A DNA stretch of 64,000 bases from Nocardioides sp. BGMRC 2183. Its GTDB lineage: Bacteria > Actinomycetota > Actinomycetes > Propionibacteriales > Nocardioidaceae. This document shows positions 58,393 through 64,000 of the stretch, piece by piece. Each line of letters opens with the position of its first letter. Position 1 is the first letter of the stretch. The position numbers and the translations under genes are program-made. Where the stretch lies: contig VSSA01000002.1 in NCBI GenBank assembly GCA_008123405.1, positions 310,001 to 374,000 on the forward strand, in the 5' to 3' direction. The notes under the pieces were generated by a model. That model was not told the DNA's origin. It worked only from the letters and a program-made list of their open reading frames with translations, and did no database searches.

Positions 58393-60387
58393 ATGGTGCT
58401 CGAATCGGTCCTTGCCCCGCTGCGCCTCGGCTCGGCCACACTCCGCAACCGGGTGGTCACGACCGCGCACATGACCGGGTACGCCGAACAGGGCCTGGTC
58501 GGCGACACCCTTGTCGACTACCTCGTCGCCCGGGCGCGCGGAGGAGTCGGTCTGATCATCACCGAGGCCGGGGCCGTCCACGAGACCTATCGGCCCGCGT
58601 CCTTTCAACTCTATCGGGAGGACGTGGTCCCGGGTCTCGAGCGCCTGGCTGACGCCGTGCACGCGGAAGGCGCGGTCGTCTTCGGGCAGGCCAACCATGG
58701 TGGCGCGGCCTCACCCCCGCTGCCCGAGGGTCGTCCTGCACTGTCGCCGTCCGACAACGACGGCATCTACGGCGCGCCGGCGCGGGCGATGTCGCGCGCT
58801 GAGATCACCGAGATCCAGGACGCCTTCGTGCACGCCGCGCGGGTCTTCTCCGATGCCGGTCTCGACGGGTGCGAGGTGCACGGGGCGCATCACTACCTGG
58901 TCAACCACTTTCTCTCCCCGCTCTACAACCGGCGCACGGACGAGTACGGCGGCTCAACAGAGAACCGGCTGCGCTTCGTCGCCGAGATCCTTGAGCAGAT
59001 ACGCGAGGCGACCCGAACCGGTTTCGTGCTCGGGATCCGACTCAGTGCGGACGTCGGTCCGGGAGGCCTCGACCCGCAGGGCCTGCTCGATGTCGGGCGA
59101 GCGCTGGCCGACCGCGGCCTGATCGACTACGTCGGGTTCTCGCTCGGGGGGCGGACGCCGGAGTCGTTCCCGTTGATGACCGGCGGCATGGAGCGTCCGG
59201 CCGGCTACGAGCTGGAGTGGAACGAGCTGCCCTCACGGGGGCTGAGCGTCCCGACGTTGGTGACCGGTCGCTACCGCACTCTCGCCGAGGCAGATGCCGC
59301 GATCGTGTCCGGTGCCGCGGACCTCATCGGGATGACCCGCGCGCACATCGCCGACCCGGAGATCGTCCGCAAGACGACCGCGGGGCAGGCCGATCGGGTG
59401 CGTCCGTGCATCGGCTGCAACGAATGTGTGCGCGCGATCATCACTCAGGGGGCGATCCGGTGCGCGGTCAACCCGGCGCTGCCGCGGGGCGGTGGAACCG
59501 AGGATCTTCCGGAGCCCGCCCGGCGGCGCCGTCGGGTCACCGTGGTCGGTGCCGGACCGGCTGGACTCGAGGCCGCGCGGGCTGCGGCTGTGGCCGGGCA
59601 TGACGTCACGCTCCTGGAAGCGTCGACACGGATCGGTGGGCTGGCACGGCGGGCCTCCGAGCGGATCCCGAACGCGGGAGGCACCGCGCAGGCCATCGCC
59701 TGGACCGGGCGCGAGATCGCGCGACTCGGTGTGGAGCTGCGGCTGGGAGTATTCGCAGATCGGGCCGAGGTACAGGGCACCCACCCGGACGTGGTGATCG
59801 CGGCCACCGGATCCACGCCGCGGCGCGGTGCGCGCCAGGTCGCCCGCCCCGGCGTGAGCGTGCCAGGTGGCGAGCTGCCGCACGTCGTGGCGGCGGCGGA
59901 GGCACTGGAGATGCGGGACTTCCCCGACAGTGTCGTGGTCGTCGACGAGCTGGGCGACTATCCGGCGATCGCCATTGCCGAGTTGCTGATCGTCGGCGGC
60001 AGCACGGTCCACTTCGTGACGTCGCTCCCCTCCCTCGGCTATCCGATCGAGGCGACCGGGCGCCCGAGCCTCGCGCTCGCCCGGCTGCGTCCCACGGGCC
60101 GCCTGATCGTGCACCCTTTGTCGATGGTGGCGGTGGTGGGTCGCGACGAGGTCCTGGTCGAGGACCTGCTCGGCCACGTCACCCACGCCGTACCGGCGGG
60201 TCTGGTCGTCATGGTCACCCGGCCGACGCCGAATCGGCCGGGCTGGCTCGATGACCTGGGGGTCCCGGTGGAGTACGTCGGCGACGCGGTCCTCCCGCGG
60301 TCGTACAAGACCGCTGTGCGCGAGGGGTACGTGGCCGGAAGCCGCATCGAAGAACTGGCTCAACGCCTCGTGGAGGTCGGGATATGA
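58393..60387 (+). CDS. Old-Yellow-Enzyme family oxidoreductase (trimethylamine-dehydrogenase-like Fe-S spacing)
   Basis: A 664-residue paralogue of the preceding enzyme. The FMN barrel includes GCEVHGAHHYLVNHFL, the Fe-S linker is CIGCNEC with a fourth Cys in AIRCAVNPA (C-x2-C-x2-C, as in trimethylamine dehydrogenase), and the FAD module begins VTVVGAGPAGLEAARAAA. It starts 14 bp after its neighbour, and its stop overlaps the lyase gene start (ATGA). The two adjacent paralogues could act on successive double bonds or form a heteromer (inference). Confidence 0.9.
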   Translation: MVLESVLAPLRLGSATLRNRVVTTAHMTGYAEQGLVGDTLVDYLVARARGGVGLIITEAGAVHETYRPASFQLYREDVVPGLERLADAVHAEGAVVFGQANHGGAASPPLPEGRPALSPSDNDGIYGAPARAMSRAEITEIQDAFVHAARVFSDAGLDGCEVHGAHHYLVNHFLSPLYNRRTDEYGGSTENRLRFVAEILEQIREATRTGFVLGIRLSADVGPGGLDPQGLLDVGRALADRGLIDYVGFSLGGRTPESFPLMTGGMERPAGYELEWNELPSRGLSVPTLVTGRYRTLAEADAAIVSGAADLIGMTRAHIADPEIVRKTTAGQADRVRPCIGCNECVRAIITQGAIRCAVNPALPRGGGTEDLPEPARRRRRVTVVGAGPAGLEAARAAAVAGHDVTLLEASTRIGGLARRASERIPNAGGTAQAIAWTGREIARLGVELRLGVFADRAEVQGTHPDVVIAATGSTPRRGARQVARPGVSVPGGELPHVVAAAEALEMRDFPDSVVVVDELGDYPAIAIAELLIVGGSTVHFVTSLPSLGYPIEATGRPSLALARLRPTGRLIVHPLSMVAVVGRDEVLVEDLLGHVTHAVPAGLVVMVTRPTPNRPGWLDDLGVPVEYVGDAVLPRSYKTAVREGYVAGSRIEELAQRLVEVGI

Positions 60388-61298
60388 ACGACGGTGTGCA
60401 GCGCTGCGAGGTGGTCGAGGTCGGCCCACGCGATGGGCTGCAGAACGAGGCAACCATCCTCTCCGCGGAGGACAAGGTGCGTTTCATCGAGCTCGCCATA
60501 GCCGCGGGCGTACGGCGGATGGAGGCGGTCTCGTTCGTACGCCCGGACGCGGTGCCCCAGATGGCTGACGCCGAGAAGGTCATGGCGCTGGTCCCGGACC
60601 GGGCAGACGTGACCTACGTCGGACTCGTCCTCAACCGACGCGGGTTCGACCGAGCCGTGGCGTCCGGTGTCGACGAGATCAACCTGGTGATCGCGGCGAG
60701 CGAGTCCTTCAACCGGCGCAACCAGAACGCCGGCACCGAGGAGCTCGCCGTCATGGTCGAGGAGGTGCTGGGCGAGGCGGTCGCCGCAGGAGTGCCGGCC
60801 TCGGTCACCATCGCCACCGCATTTGGCTGTCCTTTCGAGGGGGAGGTGGCGACCGATGTCGTGATCGACCTGGCCCGGCGTGCCAGTGCCGCCGGGGCGG
60901 GAGAGATCGCGATCGCGGACACGATCGGGGTCGGAGTCCCGCGCCAGGTGCGTGACCTGGTCACGGGCATCCGGACGGTGAGCGACGCACGGCTGCGCGC
61001 TCACTTTCACAACACTCGCAACACCGGCTATGCCAACGCGATCGTCGCCGTCGATGCCGGCGTCGGTGTGCTCGACGCCAGCATCGGCGGCATCGGGGGC
61101 TGCCCCTTCGCGCCCCGCGCCACCGGCAACATCGCGACCGAGGACCTCGTCTATCTGCTCGACCGCTCGGGCATCGACAGTGGACTCGGGCTCCCCGCCC
61201 TGGTGACCGCCGCGGAGTTCATCGGCGAGCGGCTGGGCAAGGCCGTACCGTCCCTGGTCTCCAGGGCCGGGGGATTTCCTCGAGGAGACGACACATGA
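60384..61298 (+). CDS. Hydroxymethylglutaryl-CoA lyase family protein
   Basis: A 304-residue DRE-TIM metallolyase. VVEVGPRDGLQNEATIL holds the first catalytic motif, AHFHNTRNTGYANAI the metal-binding His pair, and GGIGGCPFAPRATGNIATED the catalytic Cys loop of HMG-CoA lyases. Cleavage of a 3-hydroxy-3-methyl-type CoA ester to a ketone/acetoacetate-like product plus acetyl-CoA is expected. It is translationally coupled to the flavoprotein before it and the FDOR gene after it, suggesting a branched-chain or isoprenoid-like intermediate. Confidence 0.9.
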   Translation: MNDGVQRCEVVEVGPRDGLQNEATILSAEDKVRFIELAIAAGVRRMEAVSFVRPDAVPQMADAEKVMALVPDRADVTYVGLVLNRRGFDRAVASGVDEINLVIAASESFNRRNQNAGTEELAVMVEEVLGEAVAAGVPASVTIATAFGCPFEGEVATDVVIDLARRASAAGAGEIAIADTIGVGVPRQVRDLVTGIRTVSDARLRAHFHNTRNTGYANAIVAVDAGVGVLDASIGGIGGCPFAPRATGNIATEDLVYLLDRSGIDSGLGLPALVTAAEFIGERLGKAVPSLVSRAGGFPRGDDT

Positions 61299-61729
61299 GC
61301 ACAGGCCCGACACCGACAACCAACCTGCCCGTGGTTCCGGAGAGCCATCGCGATCTCACCCGGCTGTTGACGGCAAGCCTGGCCACCGTGATGCCCGACG
61401 ACTCGATCCAAGTGACCGCGATCGCCTTCCACTTCGACGAGGCCAGCGGGATGTTCCAGATCTCGCTCAACGATGTGCGCCAGAAGGCGCGCAACCTGCG
61501 CCGGAACCCCGCCGCGACGCTGTTCCTCATCGACCCGGAGAACAAGTACCGGACGCTCGAGGTGCGGGCCGAGGCTCGTCTCGAGCCGGACCCCGACTTC
61601 CGGTTCGCGGCCTTCGCAGGGACTCGCTACGGCCACGACTTCCACGACCTCGACGCGCCGGGACAGACCCGCAGCAAGGTCACGTTCGTGCCCCGGCGCA
61701 TCGTGGCCACCGACATCACGCCGGGCTGA
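61295..61729 (+). CDS. PPOX/FDOR-class F420-binding split-barrel protein
   Basis: A 144-residue protein of the pyridoxamine-phosphate-oxidase-like split barrel. SLATVMPDDSIQVTAIAFHF (about 24-43), QKARNLRRNPAATLFLID and YRTLEVRAEARLE match F420-dependent FDOR-B members. It probably reduces a substrate or binds F420. Its start overlaps the lyase stop (ATGA). Its 3' end overlaps the convergent P450 gene by 14 bp. Confidence 0.85.
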   Translation: MSTGPTPTTNLPVVPESHRDLTRLLTASLATVMPDDSIQVTAIAFHFDEASGMFQISLNDVRQKARNLRRNPAATLFLIDPENKYRTLEVRAEARLEPDPDFRFAAFAGTRYGHDFHDLDAPGQTRSKVTFVPRRIVATDITPG

Positions 61730-62954
61730 CCGATCCCTGTTGCTCGGCTGCGGTGGCCCCGGACCGTTGTACGTTCAGGGACCGTAGGCCGTAGGTGCTG
61801 AACCCGGTCCGCGGCTCCGGCTCCCCGGCGACCTCCAGGTCGGGGAGGTGGTCAATCACGTGCTCGACGGCGATCTGGATCTCCAGCTTGGCCAGGGCCT
61901 CGCCGATGCAGCGGTGGCGGCCGTAGCCGAACGTCAGGTGCCGGTGGACGCCGTCCCGCCCGGGGTCGAACCGCTCGGGATCCTCGAACCGGTCGGGGTC
62001 GAAGTTCCCGGCGCCGAAGGTCAGCATCACCTTCTCCTCCGGTCGGATTCGGACGCCGCGCACCTCGACCTCTGCCCGGGCTGTCCGGCCCATGTTCCAG
62101 GCCGGTGGCGCGAGGCGCAGCGACTCGTCGATGACCGCGGGCAGCAGAGCCCGATCCGCCTTGAGGCGGTCGAACAGCCCGGGCTCGCTGAGCACCCGGT
62201 GCAGCGTGTTGACGATACCGTCCACGGTCGTGCTGTGCCCGGCGATGATCAACGCGTTGGTGAGGCCGCGCAGCTGGTCGAGCGGGATCGGGCGCCCGTC
62301 GATCCGACCGTTGACGATCTCGCCGAGGATGTCGTCCCCGGGCCGGCCGATCCGTTGCTCCAGCTCGTCCATCACCACCTGCTCGACGGCGGCCGCCGCG
62401 CGTTTCGCGCGCTCCGGGTCGGAGCGGTCGCTGTTGGCGACCATCCACTCCTCGGTGATCTCCGAGACGTACTCCCATTGCTGCGCGAAGCCGAGGATCG
62501 CCGAGATCACCGACGTCGGCACCCGCCAGGCGACCTGCCGGACCAGATCGGCGGACCCGGTATGTACCAGGTCGGCGAACGCGTCCGCGACGATCGCCTC
62601 GATCTGAGGCCGCCAGGCTGCGAGCCGGCGCGGGGTGAAGTGCGGCATCACATGTTTGCGCCACGCAGTGTGCACCGGTGGGTCCAGCTCGGCGGGGATC
62701 GACCGCACCGCCATCGCCGGAGCAGGGATGTTGTGCCCCTTCTCGACGGTGAAGGTCTCCCAGTCGTTCGCGGCACTGGTGATGTCGTCGTACTTGGTCA
62801 GGGCCCAGTAGCCGCCGACAGCATCGGTCCACGCCACCGGGGTCTCCCGCTGGATCGAGCGCAGGGTCTCGAAGAGATGCGGCGCCAGGTTCGGGTCGGT
62901 GTTGTCAAACTCGATCCGATGGGCGTCGTGGTGGTCATCGGTCCTGGTGGACAT
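61716..62954 (-). CDS. Cytochrome P450 with unusual I-helix
   Basis: A 412-residue P450 with heme loop FGYGRHRCIG (Cys 349) and ExxR in DESLRLAPP. The I-helix IIAGHSTTVDG has Ser where most P450s have Asp/Glu. Close to the P450 at 40014. The start at ATG 62954 gives the family N terminus (IEFDNTDPNLAPHLFETL) and overlaps the stop of the epimerase gene upstream by one base (TGATG), so the two are coupled. Confidence 0.93.
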   Translation of the reverse strand: MSTRTDDHHDAHRIEFDNTDPNLAPHLFETLRSIQRETPVAWTDAVGGYWALTKYDDITSAANDWETFTVEKGHNIPAPAMAVRSIPAELDPPVHTAWRKHVMPHFTPRRLAAWRPQIEAIVADAFADLVHTGSADLVRQVAWRVPTSVISAILGFAQQWEYVSEITEEWMVANSDRSDPERAKRAAAAVEQVVMDELEQRIGRPGDDILGEIVNGRIDGRPIPLDQLRGLTNALIIAGHSTTVDGIVNTLHRVLSEPGLFDRLKADRALLPAVIDESLRLAPPAWNMGRTARAEVEVRGVRIRPEEKVMLTFGAGNFDPDRFEDPERFDPGRDGVHRHLTFGYGRHRCIGEALAKLEIQIAVEHVIDHLPDLEVAGEPEPRTGFSTYGLRSLNVQRSGATAAEQQGSVSPA

Positions 62955-64000
62955 CAGCGGCCTCGTTCGTCGACGGTGAGGGAGGGGATCTTCGGGTGGG
63001 GCATGGCATGGGCCGTCGCCAACGGCTCGTCGGGAGCAACGGCGCGGACGGCGGCGCAGGCGTCGCGCCACGCTGCCAGCAGCCGGTCCTCGTGGTCGTA
63101 GTCGAAGCGGGCGTTGTAGGCCGGGTACGTCGCCGCCGTGGGCGGGTTGGCGTGCAGCCAGTCGACCGTCTCCGCCAGCGCGGTGTCGGCGTCGATGACC
63201 TCCTGATAGCCCAGCAGCCGCTTGGCCTTCGACGCGTCCACCAGCACATGGGGCGCGGCAGTCGGCGCGAGGAGCTCGCCCATCGCCGATGGGGCAAGCT
63301 CGCTGGGCATGCCGATGAACTCCATCTCCGCCCCGAGGAGCATCGCGATCCGCTCCGCCCACTGCCGGGTGGTGTGTTGGTCGTCATCGGCCACGTTGAA
63401 GGCCTGCCCCGCCGCGATGGCGGGTGAGTCCAGGACCTTCAGCAACACCTCGGCCGCGTTGCGGGCCGCGCAGCGGGTGATGATCCAGAGGCCGTTGTCG
63501 GGCAGGATCATCCGGCGGCGTTCGTCGGCGATCCGCTTCATCACCGACCACTCCCACGGGACGATGTTCCGCGGGCCGTAGATCTGGGAGTAGCGCACCA
63601 TTGTCGCGCCGAAGCCGCCAGCGGCCCCCACCCGGAACACCTCGCGCTCGGCAGCCACGATCTTGGCGGCAAACGGCGAGACCGGCTGGTAGGCGTCCGC
63701 GAGCTGGGCGTCCTCGCGAGCCAGGACCGGCATTCCGTACGGACGGCTGTCGGCGGGGTCCAGGAATCCGCGGTAGACGGGGACCCCCCCGACGCCCACG
63801 AATTGGGCGCATCGTCCCGAGAAGGTCTGCGCGATGGTCCGCAACCGTCCGTAGAGACCGAACACGACGTCCCACTCGCGACTGGCGGTCGCCTTGTCGA
63901 GGGTCTCGCGGAAGTGCGGGTCTGCGTGCAGGTGCTCGACGTCGGGCAGGTCCGGTGGCTCGTGGACGCCCCGGTGGAGAACTGTCACCTCGTAGCCACG
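62954..64000 (-). CDS. NAD-dependent epimerase/dehydratase family protein (5' end outside window)
   Basis: At least 348 residues of an extended SDR; the start and the N-terminal GxxGxxG NAD motif lie beyond the window edge, where the frame is still open (RGYEVTVLHRG). SPFAAKIVAAERE and ATMVRYSQIYGPRNIVPWEW show the family fold, and a central MKRIADERRRMILPDNG follows. The usual Tyr of YxxxK is not evident: the Lys in FAAKIVAAE stands in the right place with Phe instead, which is odd. Probably acts on a sterol-like or sugar-like substrate; unknown. Confidence 0.8.
   Translation of the reverse strand, partial: RGYEVTVLHRGVHEPPDLPDVEHLHADPHFRETLDKATASREWDVVFGLYGRLRTIAQTFSGRCAQFVGVGGVPVYRGFLDPADSRPYGMPVLAREDAQLADAYQPVSPFAAKIVAAEREVFRVGAAGGFGATMVRYSQIYGPRNIVPWEWSVMKRIADERRRMILPDNGLWIITRCAARNAAEVLLKVLDSPAIAAGQAFNVADDDQHTTRQWAERIAMLLGAEMEFIGMPSELAPSAMGELLAPTAAPHVLVDASKAKRLLGYQEVIDADTALAETVDWLHANPPTAATYPAYNARFDYDHEDRLLAAWRDACAAVRAVAPDEPLATAHAMPHPKIPSLTVDERGR

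Noticed and set aside
1-64000. CRISPR arrays, IS elements, rRNA
   Set aside because: No regularly spaced repeats, transposase genes or rRNA sequence were seen.

Overview
The window is GC-rich chromosomal DNA from an actinobacterium, most likely a Nocardioides-type member of the Nocardioidaceae (inference). Supporting signs are very high GC, frequent GTG starts, a proteasome activator of the Bpa/PafE type, several F420-type oxidoreductases, and a mycofactocin-type alcohol dehydrogenase next to the relic of a mycofactocin glycosyltransferase. No IS element, rRNA or CRISPR array was seen.

Layout. (1) 1-11.2 kb is a housekeeping region: an aldo/keto reductase, serS, a HAD phosphatase coupled to a membrane-anchored exported protein, bpa, a quinone oxidoreductase, a DUF6457/MobA pair, a nitrilase-family hydrolase, two membrane proteins, two tRNA-Ser genes, a tiny secreted peptide facing a LuxR/TrmB-like regulator, and tRNA-Arg(ACG). 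(2) 11.2-17.2 kb is an integrated element next to the tRNA-Arg: an excisionase-like protein, a tyrosine integrase, a very large MobF relaxase-helicase and a decayed downstream gene. No other transfer gene is present. (3) 17.2-19.1 kb is a scar: a dienelactone hydrolase, then two truncated and mutated gene remnants (maleylacetate reductase/iron ADH and mycofactocin glycosyltransferase MftF) joined end to end. (4) 19.1-64 kb is a dense accessory catabolic region. It holds six cytochromes P450, one ferredoxin and one ferredoxin reductase, two KstD-type flavoproteins, three large Old-Yellow-Enzyme flavoproteins, a mycofactocin-type alcohol dehydrogenase, an aldehyde dehydrogenase, two SDRs, an acyl-CoA synthetase, an acyl-CoA dehydrogenase beside a phosphotransferase, an enoyl-CoA hydratase, an HMG-CoA-lyase-like enzyme, an epoxide hydrolase, F420-type LLM and FDOR enzymes, a nitronate monooxygenase, a flavin reductase with a sensor-like domain, two MFS transporters, a solute-binding lipoprotein and one TetR regulator.

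How the genes may work together (inference). The set fits oxidation of one or more hydrophobic cyclic substrates of terpenoid or steroid type: P450 hydroxylation, oxidation to ketone or acid, CoA activation, ring desaturation or reduction by the flavoproteins, and beta-oxidation with an HMG-CoA-lyase-type cleavage. Several divergent promoters carry inverted repeats. The clearest is TCTAAC-N3-GTTAGA, found at three places around 41.2-43.6 kb. A palindrome resembling the KstR2 operator lies upstream of the alcohol dehydrogenase. These suggest a few TetR-type regulators control the region, although only one TetR gene is inside the window.
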